Shown here: positions 25,025-36,200 of the stretch, piece after piece
Position numbering within the stretch: the first letter of the stretch is position 1
How the letters are laid out: each line of letters begins with the position of its first letter
NCBI RefSeq assembly: GCF_049680855.1
Contig: NZ_JBMPGS010000002.1
Location: forward strand, 992,001-1,056,000
Source: Salinimicrobium sp049680855
GTDB lineage: Bacteria; Bacteroidota; Bacteroidia; Flavobacteriales; Flavobacteriaceae
DNA: 64,000 nucleotides
Direction of reading: 5' to 3'
Notes under the pieces: model-generated
Seen by the model: only the letters and a program-made list of their open reading frames with translations
The model's database searches: none
Told to the model about the DNA's origin: nothing
Program-made: the position numbers and the translations under genes

Positions 25025-28000
25025 ATGAAACAACGATTACTAGAATTCAGCCTTTTTTTTCTGGCTTTATTTAGCCTGGGTTTCTCTCAGGCCCAAACAG
25101 TTTCAGGAACGGTAACGGATGGCCAAATGCCGCTCCCTGGCGTGAATATTTTGGTTCAGGGCACATCAAATGGTACTACCACAGATTTTGATGGTAACTA
25201 CACTATAGATAATGTAGGCAGCGACGCTGTCCTGGTTTTTAGTTATTTGGGATTTTCCGAACAGCAGATATCCGTAAATGGAAGGTCCACCATTAATGTT
25301 ACTATGGAAGAAGATGCTGCTGCTTTAAGTGAAGTGGTGGTCATAGGATATGGTACGGTGGCTAGCCGGGATGCTACAGGAGCAGTTACAACCGTTACCA
25401 CAGAAGACTTTAACCGGGGAGTGGTAGGTTCTGCCGAAGAACTCATACAGGGTAGAACTGCCGGCCTTCAGGTTACTTCTGCCAGCGGAGAACCAGGTAG
25501 CGGTGTGAATATTAGAATTAGAGGTACCACCTCTGTACGTGGAGGGAATAATCCTCTTTTTGTAGTTGACGGTGTGCCTTTAGCAGGTGATGATGTAACT
25601 GCGGCAGGAACCAATGTTGGGTTTGGAGACAGTTCTGCTAAAAACCCATTAAACTTCCTAAATCCACAGGATATAGAGAGTATCAGTGTTTTAAAAGATG
25701 CTTCTGCAACAGCGATTTACGGTTCACGTGGTGCCAATGGAGTTGTGATTATAACAACGAAGTCTGGACGTGGCGATCAGGGAAGATTAAACTACAGCAC
25801 AAACCTTGGCATAGCAACTCCGGCAAACACCTACGATCTTTTAAATAGGGAACAATGGCTGGAAGCATATGCAGGAACAGGTCAGGATCCAGATCCTGTA
25901 GATTACGGTGCAGATACTGATTGGCAAGATGAAATCCTGAGAACAGCGTTCACACAGGAACATAACCTTTCTTATTCAGACTCCTATGGACCGGGCAACT
26001 ACCGTGTGTCTTTGGGGTACTCAGATCTTGCAGGTGTTGTCGAAAACTCTGCCATGGAAAGGATTTCCGGTAGACTTAATATGAATCACCGGCTTTTCAA
26101 TGACCGATTAAATCTTGGTTTACAAACAACTTTATCAAGAGTAAATGATCAAAGAGCTCCTATTTCTAATAACGCCGGTTTTGCCGGTGATCTTCTTGGA
26201 GCTGCTTATAGAGCAAATCCTACACTTCCTTCAGATCCCGATGCTTATGAAGGGCAGATCAACCCAAATGCTTTATTAAAGTATACTTTAGATGAAACTG
26301 AAACAGATCGTGCTTTGATTAATTTCAGTGCAGGATTTGACATTGTGGAAGGCTTATCAGCTAAGCTTAATCTGGGTTATGATAAGGCAGAATCTTTCAG
26401 GGGATTTGCCATTTCAGGAGACATCCAGGGGATTCAAAGTGCAGTTCCTGGAAATGGTAGATCACAATTAAATGAAATAGAAAGCACCAACAAGTTATTA
26501 GAAGCGACCATCAATTATGAGCTGGATTTTGGGAACTCAAAATTAGATGCCTTGGTTGGATATTCTTATCAGGAATTCGATCGCCAGGGTATAAACGTCC
26601 ATGGTTGGGGATTTGAAGACATGAGTATGAATGCTATGATTGATGATCTTGACCGGTCCAGAATGACCATTGAAGATGCCATTCAGGGTTCTTACCAGCA
26701 ATATGGATACGACACGAACGGCTTGTTTGTAAACAGATTATTTCCTGAGGTTGCAACAGACAGACCTTCGGCTCCCGGGGGCTTAAATGTAAATGCGGTT
26801 GCAGGAGATTCCTTTCATACTACCGACGAATTACAATCCTTTTTTGGAAGGGTAAATTATAGTATTGCTGATAAATATCTTTTTACAGGAACCCTTAGAG
26901 CAGATGGTTCCACCCGATTTGGAGGGAACAACAAATACGGTTATTTCCCATCCGGAGCCTTTGCGTGGCAAATGGGAGATGAAGATTTTATCCCTGAAAC
27001 TTTTTCGACCTTAAAGTTGAGATTGGGGTATGGAGTTACAGGAAACCAGGAAATTCCATACAACTTATACACTCCCAGGGATCGTTTTGGCGGCATAGGA
27101 ATTAGTGATGCAGGTATTGTTAATGTTCCTGGAACAGGACAAGTAACATTCAGAAATGAAGACCTTAAATGGGAGACCACTTCTCAAGCAAATTTTGGAT
27201 TGGATTTCGGATTCATGGACGATCGCCTAAAAGGTAGTCTAGATCTTTACCATAAAAAAACAACAGATTTGCTATTCCAAACCTTCTCTGCCCAACCAGC
27301 AGCACAAGATTTCGTATGGGAAAATCTTGATGCAAACGTGATTAATAAAGGGATTGAACTTTACCTCGATTATGACCTTTTCCGTGGGCAGGAATTTTAC
27401 TGGAATGTGGGCTTCAACTACTCATATAATGACAACATGGTCGAAGATTTTACGGGAAGTGTGCAGACAGGAGGTATTAACGGGCAAGGATTGACCAATG
27501 CCTACGCACAATTATTAGCCGAAGGACAACCCTTGTTCTCATATTACTTGAGAGAATTCGGTGGTTTTGACGAAAATGGCCAAACCATTTATCCAAATGG
27601 AGATGTACAAACATTCGTTGGAAAAAGTGCATTACCTACCACAAACTTGGGAATTTCAACACGTGTTGAATATGGCAGCTGGGATCTTTCCGCATTCCTA
27701 ACAGGTCAAATGGGCTTCTATGTTTATAATAACACTGAAAATGCTTTCTTTACCGCAGGTGCATTAAATTCAGGATCTAATGTGATTCAAAGTGTGATAG
27801 GAAACGGCGAAGCTGTAAACAACGCACCCGATGTTTCTACCCGTTTTCTTGAAAAAGGGGATTTCTTAAGACTCCAAAATGCCACTATAGGCTATAATTT
27901 TGAAATTGATGAAGACAGTTTCCTCAATACCTTTAGAGTCAGTGTCACCGGACAAAATTTATTCCTTATCACAAATTACTCCGGATTGGATCCTGAGGTA

Positions 28001-28102
28001 AATACAGACAAATCATTAAATGGCATACCTACTGCCGGTATTGAATATACTGCTTATCCAAGGGCCACGACAGTCACCTTAGGATTAAACGTATCATTTT
28101 AA
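25025..28102 (+). CDS. SusC/RagA-family TonB-dependent outer-membrane receptor
   Basis: A 1025-residue outer-membrane transporter. After a signal peptide ending GFSQAQ there is a carboxypeptidase-regulatory-like domain (VSGTVTDGQMPLPGVNILVQ, residues about 26-100). Then come the TonB-box/plug entry EVVVIGYGT, the plug with VRGGNNPLFVVDGVPL, VLKDASATAIYGSRGANG and a long beta-barrel ending in VTLGLNVSF with a terminal Phe. SusC proteins import oligomers captured with a SusD lid. SusD follows 12 bases later. The substrate is unknown, and unusually no glycosidase is in the unit downstream. Confidence 0.96.
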   Translation: MKQRLLEFSLFFLALFSLGFSQAQTVSGTVTDGQMPLPGVNILVQGTSNGTTTDFDGNYTIDNVGSDAVLVFSYLGFSEQQISVNGRSTINVTMEEDAAALSEVVVIGYGTVASRDATGAVTTVTTEDFNRGVVGSAEELIQGRTAGLQVTSASGEPGSGVNIRIRGTTSVRGGNNPLFVVDGVPLAGDDVTAAGTNVGFGDSSAKNPLNFLNPQDIESISVLKDASATAIYGSRGANGVVIITTKSGRGDQGRLNYSTNLGIATPANTYDLLNREQWLEAYAGTGQDPDPVDYGADTDWQDEILRTAFTQEHNLSYSDSYGPGNYRVSLGYSDLAGVVENSAMERISGRLNMNHRLFNDRLNLGLQTTLSRVNDQRAPISNNAGFAGDLLGAAYRANPTLPSDPDAYEGQINPNALLKYTLDETETDRALINFSAGFDIVEGLSAKLNLGYDKAESFRGFAISGDIQGIQSAVPGNGRSQLNEIESTNKLLEATINYELDFGNSKLDALVGYSYQEFDRQGINVHGWGFEDMSMNAMIDDLDRSRMTIEDAIQGSYQQYGYDTNGLFVNRLFPEVATDRPSAPGGLNVNAVAGDSFHTTDELQSFFGRVNYSIADKYLFTGTLRADGSTRFGGNNKYGYFPSGAFAWQMGDEDFIPETFSTLKLRLGYGVTGNQEIPYNLYTPRDRFGGIGISDAGIVNVPGTGQVTFRNEDLKWETTSQANFGLDFGFMDDRLKGSLDLYHKKTTDLLFQTFSAQPAAQDFVWENLDANVINKGIELYLDYDLFRGQEFYWNVGFNYSYNDNMVEDFTGSVQTGGINGQGLTNAYAQLLAEGQPLFSYYLREFGGFDENGQTIYPNGDVQTFVGKSALPTTNLGISTRVEYGSWDLSAFLTGQMGFYVYNNTENAFFTAGALNSGSNVIQSVIGNGEAVNNAPDVSTRFLEKGDFLRLQNATIGYNFEIDEDSFLNTFRVSVTGQNLFLITNYSGLDPEVNTDKSLNGIPTAGIEYTAYPRATTVTLGLNVSF

Positions 28103-28114
28103 ACAAAAAATACT

Positions 28115-29716
28115 ATGAAAATAAATTATATCAAATCATCGATTCTACTTGTGGCTATCCTGAGCTTAACAGGCTGTACCGATCTGGAGCTTGAAGAAAC
28201 AGACTCTATCTTTCGTGAAGATACAGGTGGAGAATTTTCTGGTGTCAGTGATGTTCCCACAGCACTTGTCAACAGCTATAATGCAGTTCGAGATAATCTA
28301 AATACCCAGGAAAATTTATATGCATTACAGGAAGTTACCACAGATGAAATGTTGGTACCTACAAGAGGAACGGACTGGGGTGACAATGGATTATGGCGTA
28401 GCCTTCATCAACACACCTGGGATGCCAATCACCAGTTTCTCCTAAACACCTGGAATAATCACAACAGAAATGTTTTTAATATTTCAGAAATAATTGCCCC
28501 GGAAAGCAATGCAAATGAAGCACAACTTGCCGAGGCTAAGTTTCTGAGAGCATATAATATGTACTGGATTATGGATCTTTTTGGACAGGTACCGTTTAGG
28601 GAGGTTGATGAAGGTGCAGATGTGGATCCAAGAGTAATGAGCAGAGCTGAAGCCTTTGACTTTGTCATGCAGGATCTTAACGATGCTCTTCCTAATCTTC
28701 CTAATGCAACGCCAGGCCCCGATGCAAATTTTGCCAGTAAGGCTGCTGCGCATTATTTAATGGCTAAAATGTTATTAAACAAACATGTGTATTTAGGAAA
28801 TGCAGAAGCTTCCACCGAAGATATGAATGCGGTGATTGATCATGTAGATGCAATCTCTGCAGCAGGATTTGGGCTTCAGAGTGGCTTTTTTGAGATTTTT
28901 GAACCCTCTGTAGACTCCGAAACGATTTGGTATACGACTACAGGCGTTGGTTCAAGAATATGGAATGGCCTACATTACAACCAGGGCGCTGTTGGACAGG
29001 AAGCAGGTGGCTGGAATGGTTTCACCACCCTTGCAGAATTTTACGAACTCTTTGAAGGACCGCAGGATAGTAACCATCCCAATGTAGGGCAGGAAGAACG
29101 CCGTGGTTTTGTACCTCTTGAAGGAACTACCGTAAGTGGAGCCGAAGGTTTCTTCGAGGGTAACAATGATGCAGACGAGGATGGCTTAATTGATGGGTCA
29201 GATATTGGAATTGGATTTCTTTATGGACAACAATATGAACTGGATGGAACGATGACACAGGATAGGGCAGGTCAACCTCTTTTTTACACCAAAGAATTGC
29301 CAGGTCTTGTCGGAAACCCTGAGGATTCCGGAATTAGAGTTCTAAAATATCACCCATCTAACGGTGCTTATGCAGAACATATGATCCTGTTTAGATATGC
29401 AGACGCACATTTAATGAAAGCGGAAGCTGTAATGCGCGGTGGAAGTGCCGAGCAGTCTGCTCTTGACCTTGTAAATGAACTCAGAGTTTTAAGACAGGCA
29501 ACTCCGCTGTCCTCCCTTACAGAACAAGATATGATCAATGAAAGAGGAAGAGAGCTATATAATGAAATGTGGAGAAGACAGGATCTTGTAAGATTCGGTC
29601 AGTTTACAGATGAGTATTCATTTAAACCGGAATCTGAAGCATACCGTGTACTTTTCCCAATCCCAACAACAGCGCTTACTTCTAATCCTAATTTGGTTCA
29701 GAACGAAGGATATTAA
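28115..29716 (+). CDS. SusD/RagB-family outer-membrane lipoprotein
   Basis: A 533-residue lipoprotein with signal ending SLTGC (Cys about 21). The N-terminal TPR-like helical part includes EAQLAEAKFLRAYNMYWIMD, the SusD hallmark, and SRAEAFDFVMQDLNDALPNLP. The C-terminal region has ELRVLRQATPLSSL and NERGRELYNEMWRRQDLVRFG, also typical. It forms the lid on the SusC pore at the cell surface and binds the ligand. A hairpin terminator follows before the VCBS genes, so the later genes may be expressed by read-through or from a separate promoter. Confidence 0.96.
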   Translation: MKINYIKSSILLVAILSLTGCTDLELEETDSIFREDTGGEFSGVSDVPTALVNSYNAVRDNLNTQENLYALQEVTTDEMLVPTRGTDWGDNGLWRSLHQHTWDANHQFLLNTWNNHNRNVFNISEIIAPESNANEAQLAEAKFLRAYNMYWIMDLFGQVPFREVDEGADVDPRVMSRAEAFDFVMQDLNDALPNLPNATPGPDANFASKAAAHYLMAKMLLNKHVYLGNAEASTEDMNAVIDHVDAISAAGFGLQSGFFEIFEPSVDSETIWYTTTGVGSRIWNGLHYNQGAVGQEAGGWNGFTTLAEFYELFEGPQDSNHPNVGQEERRGFVPLEGTTVSGAEGFFEGNNDADEDGLIDGSDIGIGFLYGQQYELDGTMTQDRAGQPLFYTKELPGLVGNPEDSGIRVLKYHPSNGAYAEHMILFRYADAHLMKAEAVMRGGSAEQSALDLVNELRVLRQATPLSSLTEQDMINERGRELYNEMWRRQDLVRFGQFTDEYSFKPESEAYRVLFPIPTTALTSNPNLVQNEGY

Positions 29717-29735
29717 TAGATCAGATATTAATCTA

Positions 29736-29775
29736 AAGAGGCTTAAGAGAATCGTTTTCTTAAGTCTCTTTTTTT
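29736..29775 (+). terminator. Hairpin terminator between susD and the first VCBS gene
   Basis: A 13-bp stem with one mismatch (29736-29748 with 29758-29770) has a 9-base loop and runs into a long T tract. It probably reduces transcription into the VCBS genes, a common arrangement after susCD pairs. Confidence 0.8.
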
Positions 29776-29837
29776 ATACCACACCTGGTATTTTTCTTTT
29801 AAATTGTGAAAGAAATATTAAAGGTTAAAGTTACCGC

Positions 29838-32800
29838 ATGTCATTAAGTACCTCTATAGAACCATGGTTCCGAAAAACCTTCTTAATTATAGCTTTTTCG
29901 GCTCTACTCCTCTCCTGCTCTAATTCTGAAGAAAATCCAAAAGATCCTCAAAATGAAAAAGAGTATTTCTTTACGAAAATGGATTCTTCTGAAACAGGCT
30001 TGAATTTCACCAACCGCGTACAAAATGAAAAAGATTTCAACATCTTCAAATACAGGAACTTTTACAATGGTGCCGGTGTTGGAATAGGAGATATCAACAA
30101 CGACGGACTTCCTGATGTTTACCTTACTTCAAACATGGGTGAAAATAAGTTGTATCTTAATAAAGGAAACTTCAAATTTGAAGATATTACAGATGATTCC
30201 GGTACTGGTGGAAACCGTTCCTGGTCCACCGGCGTAACTATGATAGATCTCAATCACGACGGATTCTTAGACATTTACGTGAGCAACGCCGGAAACATTG
30301 AAGGGGATGACCGCCACAATGAACTTTTTATTAATAATGGAGATTTAACCTTTACCGAAAGGGCTGCGGAATATAATTTAGACGAAGATGGATTTACCAC
30401 CCATGCAGCATTTTTTGATTATGATAATGATGGTGATCTTGATGCTTACATTTTAAACAACAGCTTTATTCCTGTTTCCAGTTTAGGTTACACTAATAAA
30501 AGAGATCTTAGAAGCGAAAATTGGGATCTTCCTGAATTATTTAAAGGAGGTGGCGACAAACTGCTTCAAAACAACAATGGGAAATTTCAGGATGTAAGTG
30601 AAAAAGCAGGAATTTACGGCAGCCTTATAGGTTTTGGCTTGGGGGTGACCGTGGGAGATGTCAATAATGATCTTCTTCCTGATATTTATGTCTCTAATGA
30701 TTTTTACGAAAGGGATTATTTGTACATCAACCAGGGTAATGGAACTTTTTCAGAGGAAATAAAAAACTACATCTCACACCTTAGTCTGTCTTCTATGGGC
30801 GCCGATATGGCTGACATTAACAATGATGGATATCCTGAAATTTTCGTTACCGACATGCTTCCCGAAAGTGATGAACGGCTTAAAAACACCAGCGAATTTG
30901 AAAGATACGATCTGTACAAACGCAAAGTAGATAATGATTTTTATCACCAGTACATGCAAAACACGCTGCAGTTGAACAATGCCAACAATAGCTTCTCTGA
31001 AATAGCATTTTACAGTGGTGTTGCTCAAACCGACTGGAGCTGGGGTGCCCTCATTTTTGATATGGACAATGACGGCTATAAAGACATTTATGTGAGCAAC
31101 GGAATCTACCATGACCTCACAAACCAGGATTTTATGGACTTTTTTGCTAATGAATTTCTTCAGGAAATGGTTTTAACGGGAAAAAAGAAAGAATTTGATT
31201 CTATTCTCAATAAAATGCCCAGCACTCCTGTTTCCAACTATGCTTTCCGTAATAATCAGGATCTTAGCTTCTCAAATGAAACCGAAAAATGGGGTTTTTC
31301 AGAACCTAGTTTTTCCAACGGTTCAGCATATGGCGATCTTGACAATGACGGCGACCTGGATCTCATTGTAAATAATGTCAACCAGGAGCTTTTTGTCTAC
31401 AGGAATAATGCTGAGAAAGAAACAGCCAATAATTACCTGAAATTAAAACTTAAAGGCAGCGGTAATAACACTTTTGGGATTGGCAGCAAAGTCAGGCTCC
31501 ATGTAGAAGAAAAGGTAATTACACAAGATCTTATTCCCACCCGTGGCTTCCAATCTTCCATTGCTTATGAGCTCGTTTTTGGCCTTGGTGACAAGAAAAT
31601 AGTAGATTCCCTTCAGGTGATATGGCCTAATCAAATGACTCAAGTAAAAAAGAACATTGCTGCCAATCAGCTGCTGGTACTGGATCAAAACGAAGCTACA
31701 CAAGAGTACACCGCTCCTCATATTCCGAAGAAAAAACTATTAACAACAATAGATCATAACCTGCCGGCGCATGAAGAAGATAATTATGTAGATTTTGATT
31801 ATGAAGGCCTTATACATAAAATGTTGTCCCGCGAAGGTCCGGCCATAGCTGTCGCCGATATTAACAACGACGGAAAAGAAGACCTCTTTATGGGTGGTGC
31901 GCGTAATAACCCTGCACGCCTTTACTTAAATAAGGGTAATGGATCTTATAAAGAAATTAGAAATGATGCTTTGGAAAAAGATGCAGCCCTTGAAGATACC
32001 GATGCTGCTTTTGCCGATGTTAATGGTGACGGACTTTTGGATTTAATTGTGGCTTCTGGCGGAAACAACCGCTATGCTGATAAAGACTATTACCAGACCA
32101 GAATCTACCTCAATGAAAAGAACGGCAGCTTTTCAGCTTCTGAAGCAACTATTCCTTCCACCGGGCACAATTCGGCTGTCATAGCGCCTTATGATTACGA
32201 TGAGGATGGTGATATAGATCTTTTTGTTGGCGCCAGAAGCGTGCCGGGGATTTTTGGGATTGATCCGCAACACCAGCTGCTCGAAAATGATGGTTCTGGA
32301 AGATTTTCTGACGTGACAGAAGCAAAAGCTTATGAACTTACACAGGCGGGAATGATTACCAAAGCCACATGGAAAGATATGGATGGTGACCAGCGGGATG
32401 ACCTGATTATCGTTGGAGACTGGATTGCTCCAAAAATTTTCCTGAATAAAAAAGCAGGTCTATTACCATACAAAACATCTTTAGAAGATCTTACAGGTTC
32501 CTGGACAGGACTTGCAGCCGAAGATCTTAACAATGATGGAAGAATAGACCTCATCCTGGGGAACAGGGGCACCAATTCTTTTTACAATCCTAAGCAAAAG
32601 GAACCAGTAAAAATGTATGTCAACGATTTTGACAACAATGGTACGATAGAACAAATCTCTACGCAACCAATAAATGGAAAAGATGTACCTATTCATTTAC
32701 GAAGAGAGCTTTCGGGGCAAATAGCATCTCTGAAAAAACAAAATCTTAAGTTTTCTGAATACGCCACAAAATCTATAGAAGACCTTTTTCCGAAAGAAAT

Positions 32801-33212
32801 TCTGGATAATTCCATTGTTCGGGAAGTATCCACTTTTAAAAGTGTGATTGCCTACAATAATGGTGATGGGACATTTACAATCGAAGAATTGCCTGCTGAA
32901 GTTCAATTTTCCTGTATTTACGCAATCGCAACGCTTAACAATAAAAATGGTCAGAAAGATATTTTAATGGCAGGAAATAATTTCGACCTGAAACCCCAGT
33001 TTTCAAGAATGGATGCCAATCATGGAATCCTGCTCAGGAAAAATACAGAAGGAAAATACAAGGTGAAAAATCAAGAAGAAAGTGGTTTTAAGGTAAGAGG
33101 ACAGGTGAGAGACCTACAGGTTTTTCAAAATAACAATGGCCAAAAATATGTTTTGGCGGCTATTAACAGTGAAACACCCCAAATTTTTAAGCTCGATGAG
33201 GAGAATTTTTAA
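29838..33212 (+). CDS. VCBS/FG-GAP repeat lipoprotein with ASPIC/UnbV domain (CRTAC1-like), copy 1
   Basis: A 1124-residue lipoprotein; the signal is preceded by 12 extra residues and ends LLLSC. It carries many FG-GAP/VCBS blades with calcium-binding motifs such as GDINNDGLPDVYLTS, DLNHDGFLDIYVSN, DYDNDGDLDAYILN and DMDNDGYKDIYVSN. Near the middle an ASPIC/UnbV segment (FGIGSKVRLHVEEK, LIPTRGFQSSIAYELVFGLG) follows, and then a second propeller set begins with DINNDGKEDLFMGG. These proteins are surface-exposed, calcium-stabilised beta-propellers. No enzymatic role is established. The next gene is a divergent paralogue overlapping by 17 bases, so they are co-translated. Function unknown; partner of the SusCD pair by position. 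Confidence 0.9.
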   Translation: MSLSTSIEPWFRKTFLIIAFSALLLSCSNSEENPKDPQNEKEYFFTKMDSSETGLNFTNRVQNEKDFNIFKYRNFYNGAGVGIGDINNDGLPDVYLTSNMGENKLYLNKGNFKFEDITDDSGTGGNRSWSTGVTMIDLNHDGFLDIYVSNAGNIEGDDRHNELFINNGDLTFTERAAEYNLDEDGFTTHAAFFDYDNDGDLDAYILNNSFIPVSSLGYTNKRDLRSENWDLPELFKGGGDKLLQNNNGKFQDVSEKAGIYGSLIGFGLGVTVGDVNNDLLPDIYVSNDFYERDYLYINQGNGTFSEEIKNYISHLSLSSMGADMADINNDGYPEIFVTDMLPESDERLKNTSEFERYDLYKRKVDNDFYHQYMQNTLQLNNANNSFSEIAFYSGVAQTDWSWGALIFDMDNDGYKDIYVSNGIYHDLTNQDFMDFFANEFLQEMVLTGKKKEFDSILNKMPSTPVSNYAFRNNQDLSFSNETEKWGFSEPSFSNGSAYGDLDNDGDLDLIVNNVNQELFVYRNNAEKETANNYLKLKLKGSGNNTFGIGSKVRLHVEEKVITQDLIPTRGFQSSIAYELVFGLGDKKIVDSLQVIWPNQMTQVKKNIAANQLLVLDQNEATQEYTAPHIPKKKLLTTIDHNLPAHEEDNYVDFDYEGLIHKMLSREGPAIAVADINNDGKEDLFMGGARNNPARLYLNKGNGSYKEIRNDALEKDAALEDTDAAFADVNGDGLLDLIVASGGNNRYADKDYYQTRIYLNEKNGSFSASEATIPSTGHNSAVIAPYDYDEDGDIDLFVGARSVPGIFGIDPQHQLLENDGSGRFSDVTEAKAYELTQAGMITKATWKDMDGDQRDDLIIVGDWIAPKIFLNKKAGLLPYKTSLEDLTGSWTGLAAEDLNNDGRIDLILGNRGTNSFYNPKQKEPVKMYVNDFDNNGTIEQISTQPINGKDVPIHLRRELSGQIASLKKQNLKFSEYATKSIEDLFPKEILDNSIVREVSTFKSVIAYNNGDGTFTIEELPAEVQFSCIYAIATLNNKNGQKDILMAGNNFDLKPQFSRMDANHGILLRKNTEGKYKVKNQEESGFKVRGQVRDLQVFQNNNGQKYVLAAINSETPQIFKLDEENF

Positions 33213-36200
33213 TCTTGTCATACTGGTAATTGTATTTTTGGGCTGTTCAGAAGAAAAGGAGAAGCTCCTGTTTACAAATGTTCCGCCATCAGTTTCCAAT
33301 ATAGATTTTTCGAACAATCTCACCCAAACCAATGCGCTTAATATTCTGGACTATCTCTACTATTATAACGGCGGAGGCGTAGCCATTGGGGATATCAATA
33401 ATGATGGGCTGGAAGATATTTATTTCACCGGAAACCAGGTTTCAAATAAACTTTACCTGAACAAGGGTAACATGCAGTTTGAAGATATTACTGAATCAGC
33501 AGGCGTAGCAGGAAAATCTGACTGGAACACTGGAGTTACCATGGCTGATGTGAATGGAGATAAATATCTCGATATATATGTCACTGCTGTAGTTGGAATA
33601 AATGGTTTGAGAGGCCGCAATGAGCTCTTCATCAACAACGGCAACAATACTTTTACCGAGAGTGCCGAAGCCTTTAAGCTTGACCTTCAAAATTATTCGT
33701 CAAATTCGGCATTTTTCGATTATGACAACGACGGCGATTTAGATATGTACCTGCTCAATCATGCCGTGCACACGGTAAATACGTATGGCCCTGCCGAAAT
33801 TAGAAATACCCGAAAAGAAGAGAGCGGCGATAAATTGTTGAGAAACGACAATGGTTACTTTACTGATGTTAGCGAAGAAGCGGGTATTTACGGCGGAGCA
33901 AACAGTTATGGCCTGGGCCTGGCCACTGCCGATTTTAACAACGACGGGTTCACAGATATTTATGTGAGTAACGATTTTCACGAAGATGATTACTACTACA
34001 TCAACAACGGCGACGGAACTTTTTCTGAAAAATTAAAAGAAAAATTCGGGCACGTAAGCCGCTTTTCAATGGGCAGTGACGTTGCCGATATCAATGCCGA
34101 TGGTTATATGGATATCTTAACCCTGGACATGCTTCCGCAGGATGAAAAAGTTCTAAAATCATCTATGGGCGACGATCCGTTAGATTTACATAACATGAAG
34201 ATCGACCGTCTCAATTACCATCACCAGTACTCCCGTAATATGCTGCAGGTTAACAGGGATGGGGCATATTTTCAGGAAACAGGACTTTCAAGCGGCCTTG
34301 CAGCTACCGACTGGAGCTGGTCTGCACTTTTTGCAGATTACGATCAGGATGGAACCCAGGATGTTTTCATTGCCACCGGAATTCCAAAACGCCCAAATGA
34401 TCTTGACTACATAAAATACGTCTCCAGTGAGCAAATCAGGAAAAAAATAACTACTACAAAACTGGTCGACCAGAAAGCGTTAGATAAAATGCCTTCGGGA
34501 GCGATTCACAACTACCTGCTGCGTGGGGAAAAAGAGCTAAAGTTTTCAGATAAATCTGGTGAATGGATCTCACGCGATCCCATCATTTCTACCGGCGCTG
34601 CCTATGCAGATCTTGACAATGACGGCGATCTTGACCTGGTAACCAATAATATAGATCATCCTGCCACTCTTTATCGCAACAACCTCAACAATTTTTCCTC
34701 CTTTTTAAAGGTACGTTTTGATCATCCTGCCCCTAATACCTTTGGTATTGGAACGAAAGTGTATGCCTACAGCAATGGTAAACAACAGGCACAGCAGTTA
34801 TACACCTCCCGCGGATTTCAATCTTCCTCCTCTCCTCTTCTCCATTTTGGATTTGAGGAAGGTCAAAAAGTAGATTCCCTTCTTATCATTTGGCCAGACA
34901 ACACTTACCAGTTAGAAAGAAATATCCCGCTGAACGAGACCCTGGTAATATCTCCAATTTCAGGAGCCAAAAAGGTGGATTATCAAAGCATTTTTCCGAA
35001 GCATGAACAGTGGTTCCAAAAAGTAGATTCTATTAACGGAATGGATTTCGTCCACGAGGAAAACTCCTACATAGATTTTAATCGGCAGAAACTTATTCCC
35101 TATCGCATTTCTGACCGCGGGCCGGCTGTGGCGGTAAAAGACCTGAATGGCGACGGAAAACAGGATATTTTCTTCGGAAATTCCAAGTGGAAACCCGCCA
35201 GAATCTATTTACAAACCAACAATGGTTTTAGAGAAGAGATATTTTCTGCACTAAAGAACGATTCAATTGCCGAAGATGTTTCCGCAGTCATTGAAGATTT
35301 TAATTCAGATTCCAAAAATGACATTTTTGTCGTCTCTTCAGGAGGTGAGTTTTCGGGAGAAAGTGAAGCGCTACTCGACAGGTTTTATATTTCTGACAAC
35401 AAAGACTTCAAAAAAGGTTCTCTCCCCTCCTATTTTGAAAATGGTGCTGTAGTTCGTGCGGCAGACTATAACAAAGACGGAAAAAAAGACATTTTTGTGG
35501 GAGGCGGCGCCGTTTCCAGCGATTTTGGAAGCATTCCTAACTCATACCTATTGCAGAATAACGGCAAAAACTTTTCAATTGTTGAAAACAGCGAGCTAAA
35601 AAAGACAGGAATGGTGACCGATGCCGTTTGGATAGATTTTGACAATGATGGCTGGGAAGATCTCATCGTTGTTGGTGAATGGATGTCTCCGCAATTCTTC
35701 AGAAATGATAAAGGAAGTCTCAAAAAGATCACTTCTGAAGTAATTTCTGGGAAGTTGAAAGGCTTATGGCAAAGCATCATACCTTTTGACATCAACCAGG
35801 ATGGAAAAATAGATTATTTGCTTGGCAACTGGGGAGACAATACAAAATTTACGGCTTCTGAAGAGTTTCCGCTAAAAATGTACTATTCAGACTTTGATAA
35901 AAATGGTAGTACAGAAACCATTCTCGCATATGCCAAAAATGGCAAATATTATCCTCTTTCAGGATTAGATGAACTTAGCAGTCAGTTGTCATATTTACGT
36001 AAAAAATTCCCATCTTATAATGAATTTGCAGGAAAAACAATTCATGAAATATTTGATGAACAACAAATAAAAAACTCCAAAGTTTTAGAAATTAACACTT
36101 TATCATCTGGATATTTGCTGAATCAAAACGGAAAGTTTACATTTAAAGCCTTTAAAATGCCTTTACAGGTTGCTCCTATCACAAGCTTTCTTAAAGCAGA

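Noticed and set aside
33136..33195. N-terminal extension of the second VCBS gene
   Set aside because: It would put 20 residues before an intact lipoprotein signal and overlap copy 1 by 77 bases. The ATG at 33196 is more plausible.
35313..35329. Exact palindrome CAAAAATGACATTTTTG inside the second VCBS gene
   Set aside because: It is in frame and codes for part of an ordinary blade (SKNDIFV), so I do not list it as a regulatory site, though it is counted in the motif finding.
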